Of a stretch of 33,514 bases of DNA, positions 1 through 9,048 are shown piece after piece (the first letter of the stretch is position 1; every line of letters starts with the position of its first letter). The notes beneath the pieces are model-generated. The model made no database searches. It saw only the letters and a list, made by a program, of their open reading frames with translations, and was not told the DNA's origin. A program made the position numbers and the translations under genes. Location of the stretch: positions 1 to 33,514 of the forward strand of contig CAJXOU010000034.1 in NCBI GenBank assembly GCA_913057645.1, in the 5' to 3' direction. The stretch is from an uncultured Rhodobiaceae bacterium (GTDB taxonomy: Bacteria > Pseudomonadota > Alphaproteobacteria > Parvibaculales > Parvibaculaceae).

Positions 1-59
1 CATGGCTTGGGCTCTCCGAGCTTCATTCAACCGCGTTCGTCGCAAAACACAGTTGAATC

Positions 60-178
60 CAAGCCATGCAACCCGTCCACCCATTCCTTAACCGGACAGC
101 AGTGGGCTTGACCCGGCAATCCAGAGCAACAAAGCTCGGAGCCAATGGCTCCTGGATGCCCGGGTCAAGCCCGGGCAT
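60..178. repeat. Palindromic intergenic repeat (REP/MITE-like)
   Basis: Two arms of about 21 bases, 104-124 and 152-172, are reverse complements apart from a small shift (GGGCTTGACCCGG against CCGGGTCAAGCCC, continuing into CAATCCAG / CTGGATG). The right arm also forms its own hairpin at 156-178 (ATGCCCGGG, loop TCAAG, CCCGGGCAT). Such GC-rich stems with a TCAAG or ACAAG loop are common between genes in alphaproteobacteria. There is no coding potential of note. The rest of 1-216 holds only the upstream region of the oxidoreductase gene. Confidence 0.7.
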
Positions 179-216
179 GACATTTTTGGGTATGAGGGTC
201 GGGGAGAGGAACAAGA

Positions 217-1230
217 ATGCCGACAAAAGCGAAACGCTGGGTGCTGGCATCGCGGCCGGAGGGGAAGCCGCGGGCGGAGAATTTCCGGCTGGAGGAGATC
301 GAGCTGCCGGATATCGACGAGCATGAGATCCTGATCCGCACGGAACACCATTCGGTCGATCCCGGCATGCGCGGGCGGCTTTCGGGCGACAGCTATACGG
401 CGGCGCTGCCGGTCGGCGAGACCATAGACAGCGCGATGGTCGGAATTGTCGAAGCGTCGAACAACGAGAAGTTTCAGGCGGGCGACCGCGTGACCGGCGG
501 TTTCGGCTGGGTGACGCATGCGGTATCGAACGGGCGCGGCGTGCAGAAACTCGCACCGGAGTTGTTTCACGGGAAGCTCAGGCCGACGGCGGCCATCGGC
601 GTCCTCGGCATTCCGGGGCTCACCTCCTATTTCGGATTGCTGGAACTTGGGCAGCCCAAAGAAGGCGACACGGTGCTGATCTCTTCCGCTGCCGGGCCGG
701 TGGGCGCGACGGCGGGGCAAATCGCGAAGATGAGGGGATGTCGCGTTGTCGGTATCGCCGGATCGAAGGAGAAATGCGACTACGTGACGGGGCTCGGCTT
801 CGATGCCTGCTTTTCCTATCGAGGCGCGGATTTGCGTGCGGCGATCAAGGAGCACTGCCCGGACGGCGTCGACATCTATTTCGACAATGTGGGCGGCGAA
901 ATGCTCGACGCGGCGATCCTCAACATGAAGGAGCACGGGCGGATCGTGATTTCCGGACAGGTCAGCGAATATAACCGCGCCGATGACGAGCTTGTCGGTA
1001 TCCGGAACGTCACGCGCTTCATCACGCACCGGCTTCGGATGGAGGGGCTCGTCGTGTTCGACTACTTCAAGCGCTTCCGCGAGGCGCAGGCGGAGATGGC
1101 CGGCTGGATCCACGAGGGAAAGCTCGTCTACACCGAAGATGTGTCGGAGGGCATCGAGGGATCTGCGGCGGCGTTTATCGGGCTGTTCGAGGGGGAGAAT
1201 CTGGGACGGCGGCTGATCAAGGTGAGTTGA
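217..1230 (+). CDS. NADP-dependent oxidoreductase, CurA/YncB-like MDR family
   Basis: A protein of 337 residues, the usual length for the zinc-free medium-chain reductase group that includes curcumin reductase CurA, plant 2-alkenal reductases and prostaglandin reductases. These enzymes reduce the carbon-carbon double bond of enones with NADPH in the cytoplasm. Visible marks are SVDPGMRGR at residues 46-54, the nucleotide-binding loop AAGPVGATAG at 158-167, GSKEKC at about 182-187 and the family signature YFDNVGGE in the second half. No zinc-binding cysteine set is present. The ATG has a purine-rich ribosome site (GAGAGGA) at a usual distance. The gene stands alone between two palindromic repeats. 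The natural substrate cannot be told from sequence. Confidence 0.9.
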   Translation: MPTKAKRWVLASRPEGKPRAENFRLEEIELPDIDEHEILIRTEHHSVDPGMRGRLSGDSYTAALPVGETIDSAMVGIVEASNNEKFQAGDRVTGGFGWVTHAVSNGRGVQKLAPELFHGKLRPTAAIGVLGIPGLTSYFGLLELGQPKEGDTVLISSAAGPVGATAGQIAKMRGCRVVGIAGSKEKCDYVTGLGFDACFSYRGADLRAAIKEHCPDGVDIYFDNVGGEMLDAAILNMKEHGRIVISGQVSEYNRADDELVGIRNVTRFITHRLRMEGLVVFDYFKRFREAQAEMAGWIHEGKLVYTEDVSEGIEGSAAAFIGLFEGENLGRRLIKVS

Positions 1231-1245
1231 TCCCACATTTTCGTC

Positions 1246-1328
1246 ATGACCCGCTTTATGCGGGTCATCCACGTCTTGGCCGCAGATGCTAGAAGAAAGA
1301 CGTGGATGGCCCGGACAAGCCGGGCCAT
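1246..1328. repeat. Triple-stem palindromic repeat
   Basis: Three nested or adjacent stems are visible: ATGACCCGC/GCGGGTCAT (1246-1254 with 1260-1268), CCACGTCTT/AAGACGTGG (1269-1277 with 1297-1305) and ATGGCCCGG/CCGGGCCAT (1306-1314 with 1320-1328). The order is hairpin, long stem, hairpin, which is the shape of a small non-autonomous palindromic element. The outer hairpin with an ACAAG loop resembles the element at 156-178. It lies between the stop of the oxidoreductase gene and the DAHP synthase terminator. Confidence 0.75.
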
Positions 1329-1351
1329 GACGGGTCGTTGTGTGAAGAATG

Positions 1352-1377
1352 AAAAAAGCCCGGTGTTGTCACCGGGC
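1352..1377 (-). terminator. Intrinsic terminator of the DAHP synthase gene
   Basis: Perfect 8-bp stem GCCCGGTG (1358-1365) / CACCGGGC (1370-1377) with a TTGT loop. Read on the minus strand it is followed by six T residues (1357-1352), 26 bases after the stop codon. On the plus strand it is followed by CTTTTCGTTTT, so it may also end transcripts of the oxidoreductase gene. Confidence 0.88.
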
Positions 1378-1403
1378 CTTTTCGTTTTGTCCGTGTGCGG
1401 CTG

Positions 1404-2798
1404 TTACCAGGCGCCGAGGGCGGCGACGGGTTCGGTGCGGCGAGCCTCTGCCCGCTCCTTCTTCAGCCCTTCGGCGATGAGGAAGGCGAGTTCGAGCGAC
1501 TGGCTCGCGTTGAGGCGCGGGTCGCAATGCGTGTGGTAGCGGTCGCCGAGTTCCGTTTCGGTGATCGCCTGCGCACCGCCGATGCATTCGGTGACGTTCT
1601 GGCCGGTCATCTCGAAATGGACGCCACCGGCATGCGTGCCCTCGGCGCGGTGGACGGCCATGAAGGCCTGCACCTCGGCGAGGATGCGGTCGACGGGGCG
1701 CGTCTTGTAGCCGGACGACGCCTTGATCGTGTTGCCGTGCATCGGATCGCAGGACCAGACGACCTTCCTGCCCTCGCGCTCGACGGCGCGAATGAGCTGC
1801 GGCAGGTGCTTCTCGACATTCTCCGCGCCGAAACGGCAGATGAGCGTCAGGCGGCCGGGCTCGTTCTTCGGGTTCAGGATATCAGTGAGGCGGACAAGCT
1901 CTTCCGGATCGAGCGAGGGACCGCACTTCATGCCGATGGGGTTCCTGATGCCGCGCATGTATTCGACATGGCCGTGATCGGGCTGGCGGGTGCGGTCGCC
2001 GATCCAGAGCATGTGGGCGGAGGTGTCGTACCAGTCGCCCGTGGTCGAGTCGATGCGCGTCATCGCCTGCTCGTAGCCGAGCAGCAGGGCCTCGTGGCTG
2101 GTGTAGAAATCCGTCGTGTGAAGCTGCGGCTGCGTCTCGCCGTCGACGCCGCAGGCGCGCATGAAGTCGAGCGCCTCGGTGATGCGGTTCGCAAGCTCTT
2201 CGTAGCGGGCACCTTCCGGGCTGTCGGAGACGAAGCCGAGGTTCCAGCGGTGCACGAAATCGAGATCGGCGTAGCCGCCATTCGCGAAGGCGCGCAGCAG
2301 ATTCAGCGTCGAGGCCGACTGCGAATAGGCGCGGAGCAGGCGCTCCGGGTCCGGCACGCGGGACTTCTCGTCGAAGTCGATGCCGTTGATGTTGTCGCCG
2401 AGATAGGACGGCAGCGTCACGTCGCCGATGGTCTCGGTGGGCGAGGAACGGGGCTTGGCGAACTGGCCGGCAATGCGGCCCACCTTCACGACCGGCGAGG
2501 CGGCGGCGAAGGTCAGCACCACCGACATCTGCAGCAGCACGCGGAAGGTGTCGCGGATATTGTCGGCGGAGAATTCGGCGAAGCTCTCGGCGCAGTCGCC
2601 GCCCTGAAGCAGGAAAGCACGGCCCTCGCAGACCTCTGCGAGATCTGCCTTCAGCTTGCGGGCCTCGCCTGCAAACACGAGCGGCGGATAGGAGCGCAGA
2701 CGCTCTTCCACGGCGGCAAGAGCCGCCTCGTCCGGGTAGGCCGGGAGATGCTTCGCGGGCTTGGCGCGCCAGCTCTCCGGTTTCCAGTTCTCCGCCAT
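1404..2798 (-). CDS. 3-deoxy-7-phosphoheptulonate (DAHP) synthase, class II
   Basis: A protein of 464 residues, as expected for the plant-type (class II) enzyme that condenses phosphoenolpyruvate and erythrose 4-phosphate in the first step of the shikimate pathway. Family blocks seen in order include [11 protein letters not shown] near residue 75, [61 protein letters not shown] and [18 protein letters not shown], which cover the metal and substrate ligands. I chose the ATG at 2798 because GGAGAGA lies just upstream and the family N-terminus (W-x-P-x-S-W-R) follows at once. Frames open further upstream carry no family sequence. It is transcribed in the same direction as gor but 151 bp away, with its own possible promoter and its own terminator. 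Confidence 0.96.
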   Translation of the reverse strand: MAENWKPESWRAKPAKHLPAYPDEAALAAVEERLRSYPPLVFAGEARKLKADLAEVCEGRAFLLQGGDCAESFAEFSADNIRDTFRVLLQMSVVLTFAAASPVVKVGRIAGQFAKPRSSPTETIGDVTLPSYLGDNINGIDFDEKSRVPDPERLLRAYSQSASTLNLLRAFANGGYADLDFVHRWNLGFVSDSPEGARYEELANRITEALDFMRACGVDGETQPQLHTTDFYTSHEALLLGYEQAMTRIDSTTGDWYDTSAHMLWIGDRTRQPDHGHVEYMRGIRNPIGMKCGPSLDPEELVRLTDILNPKNEPGRLTLICRFGAENVEKHLPQLIRAVEREGRKVVWSCDPMHGNTIKASSGYKTRPVDRILAEVQAFMAVHRAEGTHAGGVHFEMTGQNVTECIGGAQAITETELGDRYHTHCDPRLNASQSLELAFLIAEGLKKERAEARRTEPVAALGAW

Positions 2799-2881
2799 CG
2801 TCTTCTCTCCGAAATACTTGCGGCACCGCTTCCCGGGCCTCCTGCCCGGCTCGCCGCATACTCCCAATTTGGAGGCCGGAG

Positions 2882-2907
2882 TTATAGTCCACAAGCCCTC
2901 TAAAGGG
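2882..2907 (-). promoter_or_regulatory. Possible promoter/palindrome upstream of DAHP synthase
   Basis: On the minus strand a good -10 box, CTATAA (2887-2882), lies about 85 bases before the start codon. Upstream of it is the imperfect palindrome CCCTTTAGAGGG (2907-2896). No good -35 hexamer is visible at 16-18 bases, so either an activator or operator is involved or the call is wrong. Confidence 0.3.
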
Positions 2908-2949
2908 AAGTCTAAGCCCTTGATCGTGCTGGGGGACCCGGAAAAGCGG

Positions 2950-4332
2950 TTAATCCGCGGCCTTGATGACCGGGGCCTGCCACTTCTCCTTGAGCGTGAC
3001 GAGTTCTTCCGCCGCCGTGGGGTGGACGGCGATGGTCATGTCGAACTGTGCCTTGGTGGCGCCGAGCGTGACGGCGATGCCGACCGCCTGGATGACCTCG
3101 CCGGAGGCCGGGCCCATGATGTGGACGCCGACGACCTTGTCGGATTTCGCGTCCACGACGAGCTTCATGAAGGTGCGCTCCTGCGAGCCGGAGAGCGTGT
3201 TCTTGAGGGCGCGGAAGGCGGTCTTGTAGATGTCGACCTCGTCGTAGCGGTCGCGGGCCTGCGCTTCCGTCAGACCCACCGTGCCCATTTCCGGCTGCGA
3301 GAAGATCGCTGTCGGGATGATCGAGTGGTCGACCTTCACATCCTTGCCGCCATAGACCGTGTCGGCGAAGGCATGGCCCTCACGGATCGCGACCGGCGTC
3401 AGGTTCGCGCGGTCGGTGACGTCGCCGACGGCATAGATATTGTCGACCGACGATTTCGAATAGTCGTCGACCACGACCTCGCCCGCCATGCCGAGCTTGA
3501 CGCCCGCTTCCTCGAGGCCGAGGCCCTTCGTATTCGGATTGCGGCCGGTCGCATACATGACGGCATCGGTCCTGATGACGTCGCCGTTGCAGAGCGTTAG
3601 ATGAAGCTCGCCGTCCTTCTTCTCGATGGAGGCGATGTCGCTGTTCATGCGGAGATCGACACCCTTCTTCTCCATCTCCTCGGCGAGCAGTTCGCGCAGA
3701 TCGTCGTCGAAGCCGCGCATGAAGAGCGGTCCGCGATAGAGCTGCATGGTCTCGACGCCGAGACCGTTGAAGATGCCCGCGAATTCGACCGCGATGTAGC
3801 CGCCGCCGACGACGACGATGCGTTTCGGCAGGGTTTCGAGATGGAAGGCCTCGTTGGAGGTGATCGCGTGTTCGATGCCGGGAATGTCCGGCAGGAAGGG
3901 CGTCGCGCCGACGGCGACCAGAATGCGCTCCGCCGTCACGTCTTTGCCGAGCCCGGCGAGATGAACGGTGTGGGCACCCTTCAGCGTGGCGCGGCTGTCG
4001 AGGATTTCAACGCCGGCCTTGTCGAGATTGCGGATGTAGATGCCGTTCAGGCGGTCGATTTCCTTGTCCTTGTTGGAAACCAGCGTCTTCCAGTCGAATT
4101 TGCTCTCGCCGACCGTCCAGCCGAAACCGGCGGCATCCTCGAAATCGTCGGAGAAGTGGCTCGCATAGACGAAGAGTTTTTTCGGCACGCAACCGCGAAT
4201 GACGCAGGTGCCGCCGACGCGGTATTCCTCGGCGACGGCGACCTTCGCGCCGTGGTTCGCCGCAATGCGCGCGGCGCGCACGCCGCCGGAGCCCGCGCCG
4301 ATGACGAAGAGGTCGTAGTCGTAGTTGGGCAT
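2950..4332 (-). CDS. gor: Glutathione-disulfide reductase
   Basis: A protein of 460 residues. It is a cytoplasmic flavoprotein that reduces glutathione disulfide with NADPH. FAD-binding GAGSGG is at residues 12-17, the redox-active disulfide motif [11 protein letters not shown] has Cys43 and Cys48, and a second nucleotide-binding [11 protein letters not shown] follows in the middle. The C-terminal HPTAAEE supplies the His437/Glu442 pair. VIRGCVPKK is typical of glutathione reductases rather than lipoamide dehydrogenases, which have LNxGCxPSK. Lack of a lipoyl-type C-terminus agrees with this. The ATG at 4332 has GGAG upstream; the longer open frame to 4446 runs into rpiA. It follows rpiA by 22 bp, so gabD-rpiA-gor probably form one transcript. 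Confidence 0.95.
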   Translation of the reverse strand: MPNYDYDLFVIGAGSGGVRAARIAANHGAKVAVAEEYRVGGTCVIRGCVPKKLFVYASHFSDDFEDAAGFGWTVGESKFDWKTLVSNKDKEIDRLNGIYIRNLDKAGVEILDSRATLKGAHTVHLAGLGKDVTAERILVAVGATPFLPDIPGIEHAITSNEAFHLETLPKRIVVVGGGYIAVEFAGIFNGLGVETMQLYRGPLFMRGFDDDLRELLAEEMEKKGVDLRMNSDIASIEKKDGELHLTLCNGDVIRTDAVMYATGRNPNTKGLGLEEAGVKLGMAGEVVVDDYSKSSVDNIYAVGDVTDRANLTPVAIREGHAFADTVYGGKDVKVDHSIIPTAIFSQPEMGTVGLTEAQARDRYDEVDIYKTAFRALKNTLSGSQERTFMKLVVDAKSDKVVGVHIMGPASGEVIQAVGIAVTLGATKAQFDMTIAVHPTAAEELVTLKEKWQAPVIKAAD

Positions 4333-4354
4333 ACTGCCGGCTCCGCTTTTCTTG

Positions 4355-5050
4355 TTACGCTCCGAGGATATCGGTGCCCTTGTCCGTTCCGACAATGGCC
4401 AATGCGGCGATGCCGATAAACAAACCGTTATCGACGACGCCCGCAATGCGGTTCAGCGCGGCGGCGAGACCGTCCGGATCGGGAATTTCGCCGAATTCGC
4501 AGTCGTAGATGAAGTTCTCGCTGTCGGTGAAGAAAGGTTCGCCGTACTCGTCGGCGCGGCGGGACATCCTGCCGGTGCAACCGAAAGCACTTGCGACTTC
4601 GGCGATCTTGCGCGCGGTCACCGAAGCGCCGAAGGGGATCACCTCGACAGGAAGCGGAAAGGCACCGAGCGTCTTCACGAGCTTCGAGGCATCGGCGATC
4701 ACGATCATTTTTTCGGACGCTGTCGCGACGATCTTCTCGCGGAGAAGCGCGCCACCGCCGCCCTTGATGAGGCGGAGTTCACGGTCGAGTTCGTCGGCGC
4801 CGTCGACCGTGATGTCGAGATGAGGCGTGTCATCGAGATTGGTGAGCGAGATGCCGAGGCTTTCGGCAAGCTGGCCCGTACGCTCGGATGTCGGTACGCA
4901 GACGACATCAAGGCCCTGCTTCACCTTTTCACCCAGTGCGCGAACGAAATGTTCCGCCGTGGAGCCGGTGCCGAGGCCGAGCTTCATGCCCGGCTTCACA
5001 TAGTCGAGCGCGCGGACAGCCGCCGCCTTCTTCTGGTCGTCGGCATTCAT
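4355..5050 (-). CDS. rpiA: Ribose-5-phosphate isomerase A
   Basis: A protein of 231 residues, the normal length. It interconverts ribose 5-phosphate and ribulose 5-phosphate in the non-oxidative pentose phosphate pathway. The phosphate-binding loop GTGSTAEHF begins at residue 27, DGADELD at 83-89 and [11 protein letters not shown] at 96-106. Glu105 sits where the catalytic base of the E. coli enzyme lies, and the lysine and two aspartates of the active site are present. It begins 3 bp after the gabD stop and ends 22 bp before gor. The grouping with gor and an NADP-type semialdehyde dehydrogenase suggests co-expression around pentose phosphate and NADPH metabolism, though this is inference. 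Confidence 0.96.
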   Translation of the reverse strand: MNADDQKKAAAVRALDYVKPGMKLGLGTGSTAEHFVRALGEKVKQGLDVVCVPTSERTGQLAESLGISLTNLDDTPHLDITVDGADELDRELRLIKGGGGALLREKIVATASEKMIVIADASKLVKTLGAFPLPVEVIPFGASVTARKIAEVASAFGCTGRMSRRADEYGEPFFTDSENFIYDCEFGEIPDPDGLAAALNRIAGVVDNGLFIGIAALAIVGTDKGTDILGA

Positions 5051-5053
5051 GTG

Positions 5054-6514
5054 TCAGAGCCCCGCCATCGCCACATATTTCACTTCGAGAAATTCCTCGA
5101 TCCCCCAGGGCCCGCCTTCGCGGCCGAGCCCGGATTCCTTGTAGCCGCCGAAGGGCGCAAGCTCGGTCGAGATGAGACCGGCATTGACACCGACAAGACC
5201 GGCTTCCAGCGCCTCGGCGACGCGCCAGACACGGCCGATGTCGCGGCTGTAGAAATAAGAGGCGAGACCGAAGGGCGTGTCGTTCGCCATGGCAATCGCC
5301 TCGTCTTCCGTCTCGAAGCGGAAGACGGGTGCCAGGGGGCCGAAGGTCTCTTCCTTGGCCGCCTTCATGCCGCGCTTCATATCCGCAACGACGGTCGGCT
5401 GGAAGAAGGTACCGCCCTTCTCATGACGCTTGCCGCCGGTGAGAATCCTCGCGCCGCCCGCGACGGCGTCCGCGACGTGTTCCTCGACCTTCTCGACCGC
5501 CGCCATGTCGATCAGCGGACCCTGCGCGACGCCCTCCTCGAAGCCGGAACCAACCTTGAGCGCGGCAACCTTCTTCGTGAGCTTTTCGACGAACTCGTCA
5601 TAGACGCCCGCCTGCACGATGAAGCGGTTGGTGCAGATGCAGGTCTGGCCGGTGTTGCGATACTTGGAAGCGACGGCGCCTTCGACAGCCGCGTCGACAT
5701 CCGCGTCGTCGAAGACGAGGAAAGGTGCGTTGCCGCCGAGCTCCAGCGAAATCTTCTTCACGGTGGAAGCCGACTGCTGCATCAGTTCCTTGCCGATCTC
5801 GGTGGAGCCGGTGAAGGTGACCTTGCGGACAATGGGGCTCGACGTCATTTCGCCGCCGATGGCACCTGCCTTGCCGGTGACGATGCTGAGGACGCCATCG
5901 GGAATGCCGGCGCGCTGCGCAAGTTCGGCGAGCGCGAAGGCGGAAAGCGGCGTCATGGTGGCGGGCTTCACGACCATCGCGCAACCGGCGGCGAGCGCGG
6001 GGGCTGCCTTGCGCGTGATCATGGCTGCCGGGAAATTCCACGGCGTGATCGCGGCGCAGACGCCAATGGGCTGCTTCAGCACGACGATGCGGCGATCATT
6101 CGTGGGGGCCGGGACGATGGAGCCGTAAACGCGCTTTGCTTCTTCCGCATAGAATTCGATGAAGGCGGCGGCGTAGGCGATTTCGCCTTTCGCTTCGGCA
6201 AGCGGCTTGCCCTGCTCCGCCGTGAGGATCGCGCCGAGATCGTCCTGGTTCTCCATCATCAGGTCGAACCAGCGGCGCATGATCGTGCCGCGCTCCTTCG
6301 CGGGGCGGGCCGCCCATTCCTTCTGCGCGCGCTCCGCGGCGACGAGCGCCTCACGCGTTTCCTCAGCGCCGAAAGAGGGGACCGTGGCGATTGTCTCCCC
6401 GGTCGCGGGGTCGACGACGTCAATCTGCTTTGCGTCTCCGCCGACCCATTTGCCATCCACGAAGCAAAGGGTTTTCAGAAGTGTCTTGTCCTTGAGACGC
6501 GAGGCGAGTGTCAT
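5054..6514 (-). CDS. gabD: NAD(P)-dependent succinate-semialdehyde dehydrogenase
   Basis: A protein of 486 residues of the aldehyde dehydrogenase superfamily, closest in pattern to GabD, which oxidises succinate semialdehyde to succinate at the end of the GABA shunt. Visible are the cofactor loop FTGSTEIGKEL from residue 234, the general base Glu259 in LELGGNAP, and the nucleophile Cys292 within NTGQTCICTNRF. The second Cys two residues later (C-I-C) is the pair that forms a redox switch in GabD proteins. The C-terminal PFGGYKESGLGREGG is complete. First gene of the gabD-rpiA-gor cluster. No GABA transaminase is nearby, so another semialdehyde (for example glutarate semialdehyde) is possible. 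Confidence 0.9.
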   Translation of the reverse strand: MTLASRLKDKTLLKTLCFVDGKWVGGDAKQIDVVDPATGETIATVPSFGAEETREALVAAERAQKEWAARPAKERGTIMRRWFDLMMENQDDLGAILTAEQGKPLAEAKGEIAYAAAFIEFYAEEAKRVYGSIVPAPTNDRRIVVLKQPIGVCAAITPWNFPAAMITRKAAPALAAGCAMVVKPATMTPLSAFALAELAQRAGIPDGVLSIVTGKAGAIGGEMTSSPIVRKVTFTGSTEIGKELMQQSASTVKKISLELGGNAPFLVFDDADVDAAVEGAVASKYRNTGQTCICTNRFIVQAGVYDEFVEKLTKKVAALKVGSGFEEGVAQGPLIDMAAVEKVEEHVADAVAGGARILTGGKRHEKGGTFFQPTVVADMKRGMKAAKEETFGPLAPVFRFETEDEAIAMANDTPFGLASYFYSRDIGRVWRVAEALEAGLVGVNAGLISTELAPFGGYKESGLGREGGPWGIEEFLEVKYVAMAGL

Positions 6515-6662
6515 GAAAATACCCTGAAATAGAGAAAGAGCGCGGTTTTCTGGCGTTTCTCCGCTTCGCCGCGTGATATAGGCTTGAAACCGGGTCCGGC
6601 TATGTCCTTGTTAGCACTACCCGGCGGGTGCCGGAAAGGCCCCGGAAAACAGACGGAAACAC

Positions 6663-7808
6663 ATGAAGGCCAGTTCGTATTTTTCCGAAACCTATGCCGA
6701 GGCCCGGCGCCGCTTCCTGGCGGCGGCGGGAGCTGCCGGTGCGCGTCTCGAGGCCTATGAGAATCCGCATGCACGGGGACCGGGCGACACGCGGCTTTTC
6801 ACGGATACGGCGTGGTTTGGGCCGGCAAGCGCGGAAACGGTGCTGCTCAACATATGCGGCACGCATGGCGCGGAAGGATATGGCGGCTCGGCCGCGATGA
6901 CGGCCTGGATCGAGCTGGCGGGCGCGGCAGCGCTGCCGGACGGCGTTGCGATGCTGATGGTGCATGCGGTGAACCCCTTCGGCTTCGCCTGGGGCCTGCG
7001 CGGCACGGAAAACAACGTCGATCTCAACCGCAATTTCCTCGATCATTCGAAACCGCATCCCGAGAACCCGCTCTACGACGAATTGCACAAGATTCTCTGC
7101 CCGAATTCGCTTGCCGAGGATGCGGTGCAGAAGATGCTGACCGACGGCGCGCGGTTCGTCGAACGCCACGGCCAGTGGGCGCTCGAGGACGCGATCAGCC
7201 GCGGGCAGTACACGCATCCGGACGGCTATCATTTCGGCGGTACCGCACCCGAATGGTCGAACCTCACGCTGCGCGAGATCGTGGCGCGGGAGCTGTCCCA
7301 CGTGCATCGCGTAGGCCTGATCGACTGGCATTCCGGACCCGTGGGCGACGGCGAGCTGATCTATCTGTGCTATTCGCAGCCGGGCACACCGGGCTTCATG
7401 CGGGCCGCCCAATGGTGGGGCAAGGAGGCGCTCGATCCCAAAACGGTGGACGCGATGTGGGGCTCGAAGCGGCCGACGCGGCGCGGCACGATGTTCTGGG
7501 GCATCGAGGAAATGCTCGGGAGCGGCAAGCAGTTCAGTGGCGCGGTGATCGAGTTCCGCTCGGCGCAGACGAAGAACAATGCAGCGAAGGCGATGCGCGT
7601 GCCGATGCTCGAACGGTGGCTGCGCTTCATCGGCGGCTTCGACGCGCCGGAAGCGGCGCGCTATTTCGAGGAGATCCGCGACGACTACGCACCGCGGCGT
7701 GAAAGCTGGCGCGAGAACGTGATCGCGAACGGGCTTGCCTGTTACGAGCAGACGCTGCAGGGCCTCGGCCGCTGGACCCGCGAAGGCGGGTTGAAGGCGG
7801 CGGACTGA
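6663..7808 (+). CDS. DUF2817 protein, M14-carboxypeptidase-like
   Basis: A protein of 381 residues of the DUF2817 family, which belongs to the zinc carboxypeptidase (M14) fold. The metal site can be read: His68 and Glu71 in GTHGAEG, a third ligand His223 in LIDWHSGPVG, NRNF at 122-125 as the substrate-carboxylate arginine motif, and Glu297 in VIEFRS as the likely general base. No signal peptide is seen, so it should act in the cytoplasm. The family is predicted to cleave or deacylate amide-linked small molecules, but I know of no firm substrate. Divergent from gabD, with a 148 bp shared upstream region. Ribosome site GACGGAAA is modest. Confidence 0.88.
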   Translation: MKASSYFSETYAEARRRFLAAAGAAGARLEAYENPHARGPGDTRLFTDTAWFGPASAETVLLNICGTHGAEGYGGSAAMTAWIELAGAAALPDGVAMLMVHAVNPFGFAWGLRGTENNVDLNRNFLDHSKPHPENPLYDELHKILCPNSLAEDAVQKMLTDGARFVERHGQWALEDAISRGQYTHPDGYHFGGTAPEWSNLTLREIVARELSHVHRVGLIDWHSGPVGDGELIYLCYSQPGTPGFMRAAQWWGKEALDPKTVDAMWGSKRPTRRGTMFWGIEEMLGSGKQFSGAVIEFRSAQTKNNAAKAMRVPMLERWLRFIGGFDAPEAARYFEEIRDDYAPRRESWRENVIANGLACYEQTLQGLGRWTREGGLKAAD

Positions 7809-7815
7809 CGCGCCC

Positions 7816-8307
7816 TCAATCGATCACGAAGTCGTATCTCACCTCCATGATGTGCGGATGGCGGCGGAAGCCGACTGGACGGCGGGCGACGAGGCGGCCG
7901 CCCATGCGCTCATAAAAGGCGCGGGCTTTCGCGTTTTCCTCAAGCGCCCAGAGGAAGGCCTCGCGGCGGCCGAGACAGGCGATCTCCTCGAACACGCGGG
8001 CGAGCAGCTCAGCGCCGACGCCCGCGCCCTGATCGGCCTTCCGAACATAAAGCGTCGTGATTTCCGCGCCCTGCATGTGGCCGATGCCGACGGGCTCGCC
8101 CGACTGCTCGGCGATCCAGGCGATGCCGGTTTCGAGGCTGCGTTTCCATTTGGCCGCTTCGCGCACGCGGTCCATGCCGTCGAGCAGCGAGGCCGGGAGG
8201 ATGCCCGGATAGGCCTCGCGCCAGCAGGCGACGATCAGGCGGCCGAGTTTTTCCTCGTCCTCGCCAGGCATCGCCATGCGCATCTGGTAGCGAGCAAGAA
8301 CCGTCAT
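7816..8307 (-). CDS. GNAT-family N-acetyltransferase
   Basis: A protein of 163 residues with the acetyl-CoA-binding motif A pattern ITTLYVRKADQGAGVGAELL (V-x3-Q/R-x-x-G-x-G/A) at about residues 90-109 and the motif B region AFLWALEENAKARAFYERMG near the C-terminus. These are typical of the general GNAT fold that moves an acetyl group from acetyl-CoA to an amine. The N-terminal CWREAYPGILPASLLD resembles the common single-domain subfamily of unknown substrate. Start choice is uncertain: ATG at 8307 is used, but an ATG at 8283 (MRMAMPG) fits equally well and neither has a good ribosome site. It converges on the DUF2817 gene and is divergent from the next acetyltransferase gene. Confidence 0.85.
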   Translation of the reverse strand: MTVLARYQMRMAMPGEDEEKLGRLIVACWREAYPGILPASLLDGMDRVREAAKWKRSLETGIAWIAEQSGEPVGIGHMQGAEITTLYVRKADQGAGVGAELLARVFEEIACLGRREAFLWALEENAKARAFYERMGGRLVARRPVGFRRHPHIMEVRYDFVID

Positions 8308-8411
8308 GCGAAAAGTATGGCGAAAAGCGGCTCCGGGCCGAAGAAGAAAATGGACCTTCCCGGCTGCGGCAAAGGGCCCTACCGAGAGCTGCCGAAGAAG
8401 GAGCCAATCCG

Positions 8412-9005
8412 ATGACCCCGCCCCGCATCGCCGCCGTGCCGCTCGACCATGCCGGCGTGCGCCTCGAACCGCTCGGCGAAACGCATCGCGCAGGGCTCGC
8501 CGCGGCGGGGGCCGCCGCCGAAATCTGGCGCTTCCTTCCCTATGACGGGACGGGGCCGGGCTTCGACACATGGTTCGACTGGTCGCTCGGGCTCAACCGG
8601 GAAGACAAGGAGACCGTGTGGGCCGTGCGCAACATGGCGGATGGCGCCATCGTGGGCACGACGCGCTATCTCAACATCGCGGCGCGCGACCTCCGCGTCG
8701 AAATCGGCAGTACGTGGTATGCGCCCGCTGTCTGGGGCAGCCATGTGAACCCGGCCTGCAAGCGGATGCTGCTCGCGCATGGCTTCGAGACGCTGGGGCT
8801 CAACCGGATCGAACTCAAGACGGATCTCCGCAACCTGCGCTCGCAGGCGGCGATCGCGAAACTCGGGGCGATGCGGGAGGGCGTTTTCCGGCGGCATATG
8901 GTGCTGCCGGACGGGCATGTGCGCGACACGGTCTACTTCTCGATCATCCGCGAGGAATGGCCGGAGGTGAGGGCACGGCTCGACGAGAGGCTTGCCAGCG
9001 CGTGA
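8412..9005 (+). CDS. GNAT-family acetyltransferase, RimJ/RimL-like
   Basis: A protein of 197 residues of the Acetyltransf_3 type. The N-terminal half has LEPLGETHRAGLAAAG, usual for RimJ/RimL relatives. The core has VGTTRYLNI, then IGSTWYAPAVWGSHVN, and the C-terminal GLNRIELKTDLRNLRSQAAI block followed by KLGAMREGVFRRH, which is near-diagnostic for this group. Family members acetylate protein N-termini, amino sugars or antibiotics. The substrate here is unknown. ATG at 8412 has AAGGAG at good spacing. The HAD phosphatase gene starts 43 bp after its stop, so the two are probably co-transcribed. Confidence 0.9.
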   Translation: MTPPRIAAVPLDHAGVRLEPLGETHRAGLAAAGAAAEIWRFLPYDGTGPGFDTWFDWSLGLNREDKETVWAVRNMADGAIVGTTRYLNIAARDLRVEIGSTWYAPAVWGSHVNPACKRMLLAHGFETLGLNRIELKTDLRNLRSQAAIAKLGAMREGVFRRHMVLPDGHVRDTVYFSIIREEWPEVRARLDERLASA

Positions 9006-9048
9006 CACCCATGCGAGACAGGCGCGGTTCCAACCCGTCCGGTCTCCC

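Noticed and set aside
4325-6532. Plus-strand open frame of 735 codons opposite rpiA and gabD
   Set aside because: It is a shadow of two clear enzymes and has no recognisable domain. Long antisense frames at 12200-14107 (minus) and 16775-18499 (plus) were rejected for the same reason.
6515-6662. CTATAT on the minus strand as the -10 box of gabD
   Set aside because: No acceptable -35 hexamer at 16-18 bases on that strand. TTGAAA on the plus strand is likewise without a -10 partner.
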